Shown one piece after another: positions 11,293 through 19,697 of a DNA stretch of 64,000 bases. The notes under the pieces are model-generated. The model saw nothing but the letters and a program-made list of their open reading frames with translations, was not told the origin of the DNA and did not search any database. A program made the position numbers and the translations under genes. Source of the DNA: Citrobacter amalonaticus (GTDB taxonomy: Bacteria; Pseudomonadota; Gammaproteobacteria; Enterobacterales; Enterobacteriaceae). Each line of letters opens with the position of its first letter. Position 1 is the first letter of the stretch. The stretch lies in contig NZ_JAGTXM010000005.1 in the NCBI RefSeq assembly GCF_018252635.1, positions 310,001 to 374,000 on the forward strand. Direction: 5' to 3'.

Positions 11293-12020
11293 AACATCCC
11301 TCCATTGATGGAAATCACCTGACGGGTGACGTAGCCCGCCACGTCCGACATCAAATAGCTGGCAAGCCCGGCCACTTCGTCCGCCTGGCCCATACGTTTC
11401 ATGGGGATCATGCCCATCGCCTCTTTCAGCGCCGCCTCTTCCATTTCGATCATCCCAGTGTCGATAAGGCCTGGCGCGATGCAGTTGACGGTAATTTTGC
11501 GTTTCGCGAGTTCAATCGCCAGCGCTTTGGTGGCACCGATAATCCCGGCTTTGGCGGCGCTGTAGTTCACCTGTCCACGATTGCCCATGACGCCGGACAC
11601 CGATGACAGGGTAATGATCCGACCGCCCTGGCGCGCACCGATCATCGGCATGATGCACGGCTGAATGACGTTATAAAAACTGTCGAGATTGGTGTGGATC
11701 ACCGTGTCCCAGTCGCTGTCGCTGAGTGCCGGAAAAGCCGCATCGCGCGCAACGCCTGCATTACTGACCACGCCGTACCATGCGCCATGCTCTTCGATAT
11801 CCTGCTCCAGCACTTCGCGGCACTGCTCGCGGTTCGCCACGTCAAAACTGAGCAGACGCCCTGCGCCGCCGACGGCGAGAATGGCATCCAGCGTCTCCTG
11901 CGCGCCCTGCGCATCACGGTGATAGTGGACGCCGACCACAAAGCCGTCCGCAGCCAACTGGCGGGCGATAGCGCGACCGATGCCTTTACTGGCGCCGGTA
12001 ACCAAAACTGAACGACTCAT
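11289..12020 (-). CDS. apeQ: ApeQ, FabG-like 3-ketoacyl-ACP reductase
   Basis: A 243-residue short-chain dehydrogenase/reductase. The NAD(P)H-binding TGASKGIG motif is at residues 8-15, followed by NAG, the catalytic Ser in LSSVSGV and YSAAK (Tyr and Lys). It ends in a FabG-type SINGGML. The open frame reaches 12125, but the ATG at 12020 begins exactly at the SDR fold and overlaps the dehydratase stop by four bases. It reduces the 3-keto group in each elongation cycle of the polyene. Confidence 0.92.
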   Translation of the reverse strand: MSRSVLVTGASKGIGRAIARQLAADGFVVGVHYHRDAQGAQETLDAILAVGGAGRLLSFDVANREQCREVLEQDIEEHGAWYGVVSNAGVARDAAFPALSDSDWDTVIHTNLDSFYNVIQPCIMPMIGARQGGRIITLSSVSGVMGNRGQVNYSAAKAGIIGATKALAIELAKRKITVNCIAPGLIDTGMIEMEEAALKEAMGMIPMKRMGQADEVAGLASYLMSDVAGYVTRQVISINGGML

Positions 12021-12493
12021 GCGGACGCTCCTTGTTGAAATAGAGAATGAAGTTCTTCTGCCGACGGCTGGAAGGTATTGACGCGGCCTGTCGCCAGCGT
12101 CTCGTCGTCGGCGGTAATGGCGCATTCAAAGCTGCCGAAACGATCGTCCTGCATCAGCAACTTGACGGTAATGGAGACTGTTTTTCCTGCGGGCAGAACA
12201 CCGGCTGCGCAAATCAGTTCGCGCGCGCCAAGCACCATCCCGAGTGAAATCGCCCCCTGACCTTGCTGATGGCGGTGCCAGCCGGACCAGACGCCGACGG
12301 TCTGCGCCATCAGTTCCAGCGCGAACCAGCCGGGTAAATTGCCCTGCGAATCAAGGAACGGTGTAAGAACGCCGCCGCTCGTCACCGTGACGCGACAAAC
12401 GGCGGTGTCTTCACGCACGCTGACCACCTCTTCCAGAAGCAGCATCGGCGCGTCGTGTGGCAGATAGTCGCCGGGGGATAAATAGTGGCTCAT
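12017..12493 (-). CDS. apeP: ApeP, hotdog-fold 3-hydroxyacyl-ACP dehydratase
   Basis: A 158-residue protein of the FabZ/FabA-like hotdog superfamily. The putative catalytic His is H13 (YLPHDAPMLLLEEV) and the acidic partner E60 in WFALELMAQTVG. Together with the second dehydratase (ApeI) it would form the double bonds of the conjugated chain. The ORF overlaps both neighbours by four bases. Confidence 0.88.
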   Translation of the reverse strand: MSHYLSPGDYLPHDAPMLLLEEVVSVREDTAVCRVTVTSGGVLTPFLDSQGNLPGWFALELMAQTVGVWSGWHRHQQGQGAISLGMVLGARELICAAGVLPAGKTVSITVKLLMQDDRFGSFECAITADDETLATGRVNTFQPSAEELHSLFQQGASA

Positions 12494-13659
12494 GACATTC
12501 TCCCGAGCAGAATACTGGCGTTATTGCCGCCAAAGGCGAACGAATTCGACAAGATAAACGGGCGTTCAAGCAACTGAGGTTGCTCAATAATGCCGCAGGG
12601 CGGTAGCGCCGGATCGCGCGGTGACTGACTAAAGTCTTGTACTGGCAGCGGTAAATCACGCTGTAAAATCAGCATGCTGAGCGCCGCCTCGGTAATCCCG
12701 GCCGCGCCCAGCGTGTGGCCAGTCAGGTGTTTGGTTGAGCTGCACGGGACACGCTCTCCAAACAACGCGTTGACCACCCTGGATTCGATCTGGTCGTTAA
12801 GTGGCGTGGCGGTGCCATGCAGATTGATGTAGCCCACCTGTTCAGGCGTGATACCCGCATCGTCCAGCGCCTGCTGGATGGCGCGAATCGCCCCAACGCC
12901 TTCCGGGTGCGGTGCGGAAATATGGTGCGCGTCGCTGGATTCCCCTACGCCCAGCAGCGCGATGGGCTGCGGATCGCGGGTGAGCAGCATCAATGCGGCG
13001 CCTTCGCCAATCGTAATGCCGCTACGGTCGCGGCCAAACGGCAGACAACGCGTGGGCGAGAGTGATTCGAGACTATGGAAACCGTTGATCGGCATCCGAC
13101 TCAGGGTATCTGCGCCGCCGACGATGGCAACGTCTGCCAGTCCGGACGCTATCAAGCGACGACCGCTGATAATCGCACGGGCGCTGGAGGAGCAGGCGGT
13201 GGAAAGCGTGAATGCCGGGCCGTCCAGCTTCAGCCAGTGGCTGAGAAAGCGCGACGGATCGCCCAGTTCCTGCTGCGGATACTGCCATGCCGCGCTTTCT
13301 TTCCCGTTGAGCGTCAGGTTAACGTGCGTGTCGCCTTCGTCCAGACCTGACGTGCTGGTGCCGAGCACCACCGCAACCCGATCGCGGCCGTAGCGCGCAA
13401 CGGCCTCATCAACCTGCGGCTGGATCTGGCTGAGCGCCGCCAGCAGCAGCTGATTGTTGCGCGAACGGTGGGCGCTAAAGTCATCCGGAATGGCAGGCAG
13501 TTCGCCGTCCACACCGGCGAGAACCGCGTGAGGATACCCCTGTAACCAGCCGGTACGCGGACGCATGCCGGGCGCAACGCCATGCCTCAGGTTGGCGGCG
13601 ATTTCATCGGTATCGTTGCCCAGCGCGTTAATCATGCCCACCGCAGAAATGTAAATCAT
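12490..13659 (-). CDS. apeO: ApeO, beta-ketoacyl-ACP synthase (KS of the KS/CLF pair)
   Basis: A 389-residue ketosynthase with an intact active site: Cys in TLSTACSSSARA, His in LHGTATPLND and His in LTGHTLGAAG. I start at the ATG 13659 (MIYISAVGMINALGND), where the KS fold begins; the frame is open upstream to 13704 but those residues fall in apeN. In the characterised APE system this KS pairs with ApeC, a chain-length factor. It lies one base after the apeN stop. Confidence 0.9.
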   Translation of the reverse strand: MIYISAVGMINALGNDTDEIAANLRHGVAPGMRPRTGWLQGYPHAVLAGVDGELPAIPDDFSAHRSRNNQLLLAALSQIQPQVDEAVARYGRDRVAVVLGTSTSGLDEGDTHVNLTLNGKESAAWQYPQQELGDPSRFLSHWLKLDGPAFTLSTACSSSARAIISGRRLIASGLADVAIVGGADTLSRMPINGFHSLESLSPTRCLPFGRDRSGITIGEGAALMLLTRDPQPIALLGVGESSDAHHISAPHPEGVGAIRAIQQALDDAGITPEQVGYINLHGTATPLNDQIESRVVNALFGERVPCSSTKHLTGHTLGAAGITEAALSMLILQRDLPLPVQDFSQSPRDPALPPCGIIEQPQLLERPFILSNSFAFGGNNASILLGRMS

Positions 13660-13660
13660 A

Positions 13661-14350
13661 TCAGTCACCCAGATATTGAATGGTGATGTGGTATTTAAAG
13701 ACATGCTGTTCGATGCTGATTGGCTCGCGCTTGCCTTTGTGGTTCAGGTAGGTGATTTCTGTCACCAGCTTGCCGCGGGCATTACGCAGTTCACGCGTGT
13801 TGCCGCTGTCCGTTAGCGTCCAGCCTTGCGGTAACTGCGACTGCCAGGCGCTAATCGGCCAGTGGCTGAGCATGACGTCAGCCAGCACCTGACTGGCGGG
13901 CGGCAGTTGTGGAACCACGATAGATTGCTCGGTGTGCAGCCCTTTGTCATCGTAAGTCACGAGGAACAGACGAATGCCGACCGACGACAGCCCCGCCAGT
14001 GTGATTTTTTTGTCATCGGCATTCAGCATCACCAGCAGCGACTGGGTTTTGCCGTTAAAGCTGCCGGTGAGCAACTGCTGTGCGTTCACTGCCGGCGAGA
14101 TGCCCGGCGCGGGCAGCGTCACCCGCGCGCCCGGCTCCAGCCACGCCTGCGGACGGCCTTCCTGCGCCTTTTGCGAGTGGCTGCAGCCGGTAAGGATCAG
14201 CGCGATTGCAAAGAGACAGGCACTCGTTGCCGGATGGCGACGCAAGGGCGTCTTATCCGGCCTGGCGTTGATGCGTTCGCGTAGGCCGGATAAGGCGAAG
14301 CCGCCATCCGGCAAAAGGTATCTCAGCAAACGGAACATCTGTTTCATCAT
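13661..14350 (-). CDS. apeN: ApeN, DUF3261 lipoprotein carrying an in-frame REP pair at its N-terminus
   Basis: A 229-codon reading frame. The part from about residue 39 is a lipoprotein signal (hydrophobic ACLFAIALILTGC with Cys56 as the lipidation site) followed by a DUF3261 domain, the outer-membrane lipoprotein of APE clusters. Codons 13-40 are encoded by an inverted pair of REP units (14229-14312) and read PDGGFALSGLRE..., so the normal n-region of the signal peptide is interrupted. The ATG at 14350 overlaps the apeM stop (ATGA), which argues that it was the ancestral start. A TTG giving MRRHPATSACLFAIALILTGC, just before the hydrophobic stretch, could now serve as start. Whether the long N-terminus still allows export is unknown. 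Confidence 0.8.
   Translation of the reverse strand: MMKQMFRLLRYLLPDGGFALSGLRERINARPDKTPLRRHPATSACLFAIALILTGCSHSQKAQEGRPQAWLEPGARVTLPAPGISPAVNAQQLLTGSFNGKTQSLLVMLNADDKKITLAGLSSVGIRLFLVTYDDKGLHTEQSIVVPQLPPASQVLADVMLSHWPISAWQSQLPQGWTLTDSGNTRELRNARGKLVTEITYLNHKGKREPISIEQHVFKYHITIQYLGD
14229..14312. repeat. BIME (two inverted REP units) inside the apeN reading frame
   Basis: GCCGGATGGCG...CTTATCCGGCC at 14229-14262 and its inverted partner GTAGGCCGGATAAGG...CCGCCATCCGGC at 14281-14312. The element is about 84 bases (28 codons) and keeps the frame open. REP elements are normally confined to intergenic DNA, so this position is unusual. Confidence 0.9.
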
Positions 14351-16665
14351 TTTCGTTTTTTCTCTTTTTTCGTCGGCATCGCCAGAGGGGAAAGCAGGAA
14401 TGCGGTAAAAATGCCGCTCACCAGCACAATGCCAAAACTGCTGATCGCCTGGGTGGCGCTAAAGACCAACATGCCGAGCGTCAGAAGGGTAGTCATCATT
14501 GCCAGCGTGATGGCCAACAGGGAAGTAAGCGGCGTCCCACGCGGATTACTGAAAAATAGCGTGTAGTTAATACCGATCCCCAGTACCAGCACCAGCGCCA
14601 ACAGCGAGAACAGATTGACCGCATGTCCGCTCAATGCCAGCACCGCCAGGCCACAGCCCAAAGACAGTACTGACGGCACAAGGCTGATTAATCCTCTGCG
14701 CCAGCCCAACCGCGCGATCGCGCCGCAGGCAATCACCGCCAGTGCGACAAACAGCAACCCGGTTAGCACGTTGCGATACAGGGCAAACAGGCTGTCAAAC
14801 GTGCTTTTGCGATCCACCCACGCGACGCCGGGGTATTTCTCGCTGAGCGCATTGAGCGCCGCACTCTGCCTGACGCCTTCCACCGGCACCAGTACCCCGC
14901 TTTCACCGTCGGTCAGGCTCAACCACAGCAACCGCCAGCCTTCGCTGGCCGGGCTGGCAAGCCAGGCGTCCACGGTAACTGGCATAGGCGTCAGATCGGG
15001 ATTGACCGTCGTCAGCCCGGCGCTGTTCAGGGCGTGGGTGACCATAGGCGCGGCGTTTTTCAGCAAGGCGAGATCCTGTTGCTGACGGGTCAGTGAATTC
15101 AACGGGATCGTGCGATAGCCGCTGAGCAGTCCCTCTTTTTTCGCCTGCGCTAATGCCGGAGCAAAGGCTTCCAGCCGTTCCAGCGTCTGCTGCGCGGAGT
15201 CGCCGTACACCACAAACCATTTCTGATCGACGCTCTGTCCGGTCAGTGCGGTAATGGCTTTCTCCTGCGCCAGAATGTGTTGCGGTAGCGCCTGCAACTG
15301 TGAGATATCGTCATTCACGCGCAGGGTCGCCAGACCCGCCAGTGACAAAAGCGCGAGTGCGACCGGCAGAACTACGGAAAGCTTTTTATTGCGTCGCCAG
15401 GCGGCAAGCCAGCGCAGCATCAGCACCATCGCCGGAACCGGACGCACCGGCAGGCCGCGACACAGCCACGGATGCCAGAACATCACCGTCAGGCAGGACG
15501 CGCTCAGTCCCGCAGCGGCAAATACCGCCATCTGGCGAATGCCAGGGAAGGGGGCGAACATCATGATCAGGTAGGCCGTAACGGTGGTCAGTAGTGCCAG
15601 CAGCAGGGCATTTCGCACTTTCGCCAGGCTTTGCCAGGGCGAGGTTTCCGCGCCGTGCACCATCCGTTCGGTCAGGTAATACAACGTGTAATCGGCGGAG
15701 ATGCCGATGATGCTCATGCTCATCACCAGCGTCATCAGATGCAGTTCACCGAAGAGCAGTAGTGTGACGACGGTTCCCGCCAGCGCGCCAATGCCAATCG
15801 ACAGCAGACACAACAGCAGCGGGCGCAGCGAACGGAATACCGCGACAATCAGCAGCAGTACGCCCAACACCGTCGCCACACCGAGTGTGGAGACATCCTG
15901 TTTTGCCTGCTGGCTGGCGTAATCGCTGTAGAATACCGTGCCACGTGACAGCAGTTGCGCCTGCGGATAGCGCCCTTTCAGCTCCCCTTCAAGCGTGCCG
16001 AGCGTGGTCACCAGATGATGCGTCTGTTGCATATCGAATGATGAACCGGCCAGTTCGCCATGCAGCAGATACCAGTAGTTCCCCTGGCGATCCTGCGCCA
16101 CCAGCCAGCCGTCCATCAGCCGCAGACGCTGGCCGTTTTCGGCCATCGCCAGCTGTGATCCGCGCATCAGCATCAGCGGGTCGTTTTGCAGTTCTTTACC
16201 GCTGACGCCAGAGAACGCGGAATAGAGCTGAGACAGGATCCATTGCGCCTGCGCCTCGCCGCCGTTTTGCAGACGGGCACGGGTCTGCGGATCGATCAAA
16301 CCGTTGCGGTGTTGCCAGAAGAATGCGCCCCACGCCTGTTGGCTGTCGGCGTCCATCGGGCCTTTCACTTCTGCCAGCGCCTGTGACTGTTGCAGCATCG
16401 CCAGCCAGTCGCGGGCGATTGTCGGGTCAGCCTTTTTGCCGGGGCTGACCAGCCAGACCAGTTGGCGGTCAAGACGCTGCATAAAGCCGTCATTCAGGCT
16501 CGGTGGAATCTCCCCCAGCGCCTGTTTTGGCAGCATCGCCAGCACGCTGCTGTTGAGCCGCGCCTGAGGCAGCAACATCAGCAACACGCCCAGCATCATA
16601 ATGCAGGCGATTCCCCATAACAGCGCGGGGCGTTTACTGTGCGGCAAAGCGTTGGCGTTCGTCAT
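14347..16665 (-). CDS. apeM: ApeM, MMPL/RND-type exporter
   Basis: A 772-residue membrane protein with the RND/MMPL layout: one N-terminal helix, a large periplasmic domain (about 40-240), a block of five or six helices (about 250-400), a second periplasmic domain and a second block of helices to the C-terminus. Proteins of this kind sit in every APE cluster beside LolA-like and lipoprotein genes and are thought to move the finished aryl polyene lipid toward the outer membrane. The start overlaps the end of apeL by 32 bases and the stop overlaps apeN by four. Confidence 0.87.
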   Translation of the reverse strand: MTNANALPHSKRPALLWGIACIMMLGVLLMLLPQARLNSSVLAMLPKQALGEIPPSLNDGFMQRLDRQLVWLVSPGKKADPTIARDWLAMLQQSQALAEVKGPMDADSQQAWGAFFWQHRNGLIDPQTRARLQNGGEAQAQWILSQLYSAFSGVSGKELQNDPLMLMRGSQLAMAENGQRLRLMDGWLVAQDRQGNYWYLLHGELAGSSFDMQQTHHLVTTLGTLEGELKGRYPQAQLLSRGTVFYSDYASQQAKQDVSTLGVATVLGVLLLIVAVFRSLRPLLLCLLSIGIGALAGTVVTLLLFGELHLMTLVMSMSIIGISADYTLYYLTERMVHGAETSPWQSLAKVRNALLLALLTTVTAYLIMMFAPFPGIRQMAVFAAAGLSASCLTVMFWHPWLCRGLPVRPVPAMVLMLRWLAAWRRNKKLSVVLPVALALLSLAGLATLRVNDDISQLQALPQHILAQEKAITALTGQSVDQKWFVVYGDSAQQTLERLEAFAPALAQAKKEGLLSGYRTIPLNSLTRQQQDLALLKNAAPMVTHALNSAGLTTVNPDLTPMPVTVDAWLASPASEGWRLLWLSLTDGESGVLVPVEGVRQSAALNALSEKYPGVAWVDRKSTFDSLFALYRNVLTGLLFVALAVIACGAIARLGWRRGLISLVPSVLSLGCGLAVLALSGHAVNLFSLLALVLVLGIGINYTLFFSNPRGTPLTSLLAITLAMMTTLLTLGMLVFSATQAISSFGIVLVSGIFTAFLLSPLAMPTKKEKKRK

Positions 16666-17239
16666 CGGTCAGTTGCGCAGGCGTCAGTTGGTGTTGAGAA
16701 AGTACGATATCCGTGCGGTCGCCCTGTTTGTCGTTTAGCTCAATCTGTTCCAGATAGTTTTTTCCGGCTAAATCGATGGTGGCGAAGATCTTATCCAGTG
16801 GCGTGGTGATCGGCGTCAGGCGCAGAGTCCAGCGGCCTTCTCCTCTATCGGTAAACTCCACGCGGAAGTTTTGCTCCAGCACCTTGCGGTCGGCCTGAAA
16901 CAGCCCGCGCAACAGGTGGTTAAACTGGAACATCTGCGGATTGTTATCGGCGGTAATGGTCTGCGGCGGTTGACCGTTGATGGCCTGCACCATTCGCGTA
17001 TCGTCCAGCAGCAGCTGCATCGGGAACGGACGGGTCTGATCCCACAACAGTCCCTGGTCGCGGGCGATCAGCATCGTTCCCGCGGATCGCAGCGGCTGCG
17101 GAAGATCTTTAATCGTCCGGGTTTGATCAAAATGCGCGCGGATCACCGGCTGTTCGGTAAAGCGCTGTTGTAACTCATCGAGCGTCAGGGCGCTAACGAA
17201 CGGGCTGATAAGCAGCGCCAGCAGCGGCAGAAACCTCAT
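16634..17239 (-). CDS. apeL: ApeL, LolA-like periplasmic carrier
   Basis: A 201-residue protein with a Sec signal peptide (MRFLPLLALLISPFVSA) and an LolA-type fold region: FDQTRTIKDLPQPLRSAG, LLWDQTRPFPMQL and later the short strands of the LolA barrel. Outer-membrane lipoprotein carrier homologues occur in APE clusters and probably shuttle the hydrophobic product across the periplasm. It overlaps apeK by four bases and apeM by 32. Confidence 0.85.
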   Translation of the reverse strand: MRFLPLLALLISPFVSALTLDELQQRFTEQPVIRAHFDQTRTIKDLPQPLRSAGTMLIARDQGLLWDQTRPFPMQLLLDDTRMVQAINGQPPQTITADNNPQMFQFNHLLRGLFQADRKVLEQNFRVEFTDRGEGRWTLRLTPITTPLDKIFATIDLAGKNYLEQIELNDKQGDRTDIVLSQHQLTPAQLTDDERQRFAAQ

Positions 17240-17658
17240 AGCGTCACCCCCATGCGTTCAAACAGAATGTCCGGGCAGACGAAGCACATCTCGCGGCTTT
17301 TCTCTTCCACCGCCACCTGAATGGTGTAGCCCGTGGTCGTGCGTTTTCCGCTTTCGGCGTCGAAAATTTCATAGCCAATGCGCAGGCGGTTTTCGAACTC
17401 TTCCAGACGCGCACGCACGCGAATGCGCTGTTCAAAAGTCAGCGGATGGCGGTATTTGACGCGGGTATCCACCACCGGCCACAGGTAGCCGGAAGCTTTC
17501 ATCTGGCGATAACCGTAGTCGAACTGGTTAAGCAGCGCTTCGCGGGCGATCTCGAAGTAACGGAAATAGTTGCCGTGCCATGCCACGCCCATCATATCGA
17601 CGTCGTGAAACGGAATGGTCAGCTCGACTTCAGCCGTAAAGCGGGGATCGTTCAGCAC
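17236..17658 (-). CDS. apeK: ApeK, 4HBT-type acyl-ACP thioesterase
   Basis: A 140-residue hotdog thioesterase. The signature HDVDMMGVAWHGNYFRYFE holds the catalytic Asp (D21) and the N-Y-x-x-Y-F-E helix start of the 4-hydroxybenzoyl-CoA thioesterase family. It probably releases or edits acyl chains from the APE carriers. It starts three bases after the apeJ stop. Confidence 0.87.
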   Translation of the reverse strand: MLNDPRFTAEVELTIPFHDVDMMGVAWHGNYFRYFEIAREALLNQFDYGYRQMKASGYLWPVVDTRVKYRHPLTFEQRIRVRARLEEFENRLRIGYEIFDAESGKRTTTGYTIQVAVEEKSREMCFVCPDILFERMGVTL

Positions 17659-17661
17659 CCT

Positions 17662-19353
17662 TTACTCCTTGTTTTTGGGTTCCGGCAACTGCCAGAAATC
17701 GAAAAAGTTAAACCAGTCGAGCGGCGACTGTAACGCGTAGTGCTCAAGACGTTCGGCGTAGCGGTCGATAGTTTGCTGTAGCGCCTGCTGGCGTTCGGCG
17801 CGCGGCAATACCAGCGGATCGGCGAACGGCTCGCAGTGAATGCACAGCTTTTCCTGCTGGCGCAGGGCAAAGAGGAGATCCACCGGGCAGCGCAAAATCG
17901 AGGCGAGGATAAACGGCCCCTGCGGGAACGGGGCGACTTGTCCCATGAAACGGCTCCAGCAGACACGCCATTCGCCGCCGCGCTGGGGATTTACCGCAAT
18001 GCGATCGCCGACGATAGCAATCCATTCTCCACGCTCCAGTTTCTCTTTGAGCGCAATGGCGGTGTCCGGGCCGATATCGGTCACCGGCATCAGGTTGAGC
18101 CCGGCCTGCGGCGCCATCTCTTCCATAATCTGCTTAAAACGCCGGGCGTTATCGCTGAACACCAGCGCATTGATGATTTTGCTACCCTGCAACTGCGCCA
18201 GCGCGCGGCAGGCTTCAACATCGCCCAGGTGCGAAGCCAGGAGCAATTTGCCGCGAGGATCGCTGACGTTCAGCGCCTCTTCTGCCCCAGGCGCAAACAC
18301 CACATCGCGGCCAAAATGCAGTTCACCGCGCCAGCTGGCGATTTTATCGAGCATCGCGTTGCCAAAGCGCAGGAAATGCTGATAGCTGGTGAGGTTTGTC
18401 GGCACTGGTCTCTGGCGTGCGGTCAACTGCGCACGCACGCGAGCGATCCAGTTCTGCGAAGCGCGGCGCGCGGTGGTCGCCGTCAGCCAGTAGACGCCGA
18501 CGACCGGATACAGCAGGAGTGAAAATGCTTTGCGACCCAGCAAACGCCATACCAGCAACATCAGGCGCATTCCCCACAGTCCCTTCACCTCATCCTGACG
18601 CGCCCAGTGTGACGATGAGCGGCGCAACAGCAGCGACGGGATGCGCGGCAACATGCCGAAGAACAGGCGCGCGTGCATTAGCGAAATGCGACAGTTATCT
18701 TTGAAAGCATCGAAGTGCGACAGCCCGTCCGGCGGATAGGTCACGCGGGTGGGAACAAAATAGCTGGGGGTGCCCTGCCACCACAGACGTACCATCACTT
18801 CGGTATCGAAATCCATTCGCTTGCCAAGCGTCACCTGCTGCGCCAGTTGGCGCGTGGGGCCTACAGGATAAACGCGAAAGCCGCACATGCTGTCTTTCAG
18901 TTGCAGCGACAGGGTTTCAATCCACACCCAGACGTGGGTGATCCAGCGTCCGTACAGACGTGAACGGGGAATGGAATCGTCGTAAATCGGTTGTCCGGAG
19001 ATCAGCGCGGCGGGATGCGCCTGCGCCAGTTCCAGCAGTTTTGGAATGTCTTCAATGGCATGTTGACCGTCGGCATCGACCTGGACGGCATGGGTAAATC
19101 CGGCCTCTGCTGCCGCTTCTAATCCGCGGATCACCGCCGCGCCTTTTCCGGCGTTTTCCGTCAGACGAATTAACGTCATTCCGGAAGTGTCCGCAGCGAG
19201 TCTGTCCAGCTCCTGTCGCGTGGCGGCATCGCTGCCGTCGTCCACCACAATACACGGCAGATTAAACGGCTGCAGGCGTACCAGCACCCGCGACATCATC
19301 GCGCCGTGGTTATAGCAGGGGATCAGCACGCAGGGAGAAAAGGTTAACGACAT
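17662..19353 (-). CDS. apeJ: ApeJ, bifunctional family 2 glycosyltransferase / LpxL-type acyltransferase
   Basis: A 563-residue fusion. Residues 1-240 form a GT-A family 2 glycosyltransferase (VLIPCYNHG, VVDDGSDAA, VQVDADGQH with the DxD motif). Around residues 245-300 are hydrophobic segments. The C-terminal half is a lipid A acyltransferase-like domain (LLLASHLGDVEACRAL in place of the usual H-x4-D/E block, later WIAIVGDRIAV). In APE pathways this protein is thought to join the polyene to a sugar and acyl-lipid anchor in the inner membrane. It overlaps apeI by ten bases. Confidence 0.86.
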   Translation of the reverse strand: MSLTFSPCVLIPCYNHGAMMSRVLVRLQPFNLPCIVVDDGSDAATRQELDRLAADTSGMTLIRLTENAGKGAAVIRGLEAAAEAGFTHAVQVDADGQHAIEDIPKLLELAQAHPAALISGQPIYDDSIPRSRLYGRWITHVWVWIETLSLQLKDSMCGFRVYPVGPTRQLAQQVTLGKRMDFDTEVMVRLWWQGTPSYFVPTRVTYPPDGLSHFDAFKDNCRISLMHARLFFGMLPRIPSLLLRRSSSHWARQDEVKGLWGMRLMLLVWRLLGRKAFSLLLYPVVGVYWLTATTARRASQNWIARVRAQLTARQRPVPTNLTSYQHFLRFGNAMLDKIASWRGELHFGRDVVFAPGAEEALNVSDPRGKLLLASHLGDVEACRALAQLQGSKIINALVFSDNARRFKQIMEEMAPQAGLNLMPVTDIGPDTAIALKEKLERGEWIAIVGDRIAVNPQRGGEWRVCWSRFMGQVAPFPQGPFILASILRCPVDLLFALRQQEKLCIHCEPFADPLVLPRAERQQALQQTIDRYAERLEHYALQSPLDWFNFFDFWQLPEPKNKE

Positions 19354-19697
19354 AGCCGGATCTTCCCGCTGCTGGCGGTATGGCGCATGTCGCCAGCGTG
19401 GCGTTGATAGCTGAACGTCAGGATCTGACGCGCTTCCTGCCAGTGCAGGGCTAGCGTGACGGTGTTTTCCGGCAGCAGCGGTGCCTGGAACTTCACGTTC
19501 TGAATGCTGTGAAAACGCCAGCCGGGCGCGAGCAGGGTGGTGGCATAGTGCATCACCCAGTCCATCTGCGCGACCCCTGGCAACAGCGGCTGCACGGCAA
19601 AATGACCGCTAAACCAGAAAAGGGAAGGATCGAGATGCAAGACGATCTCAATCTGTTGGGGCTGTGCCTGATGGCGCTCAATTTCATGGGGTATCAT
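19344..19697 (-). CDS. apeI: ApeI, FabA/FabZ-like 3-hydroxyacyl-ACP dehydratase
   Basis: A 117-residue protein from the ATG at 19697 (MIPHEIERHQAQP). The frame is open ten codons further up, but that part lies in apeH and has no family support. The motif FSGHFAVQPLLPGVAQMDW contains the catalytic His and the conserved P-G of FabA/FabZ dehydratases. It is the second dehydratase of the cluster. Its start overlaps the apeH end by 14 bases. Confidence 0.86.
   Translation of the reverse strand: MIPHEIERHQAQPQQIEIVLHLDPSLFWFSGHFAVQPLLPGVAQMDWVMHYATTLLAPGWRFHSIQNVKFQAPLLPENTVTLALHWQEARQILTFSYQRHAGDMRHTASSGKIRLCR

Noticed and set aside
10063-13659. A second fatty acid synthesis (fab) operon
   Set aside because: KS, KR and DH genes look FabF/FabG/FabZ-like, but the CLF, aryl ligase, LolA, MMPL and GT/AT genes identify the whole as an aryl polyene cluster.
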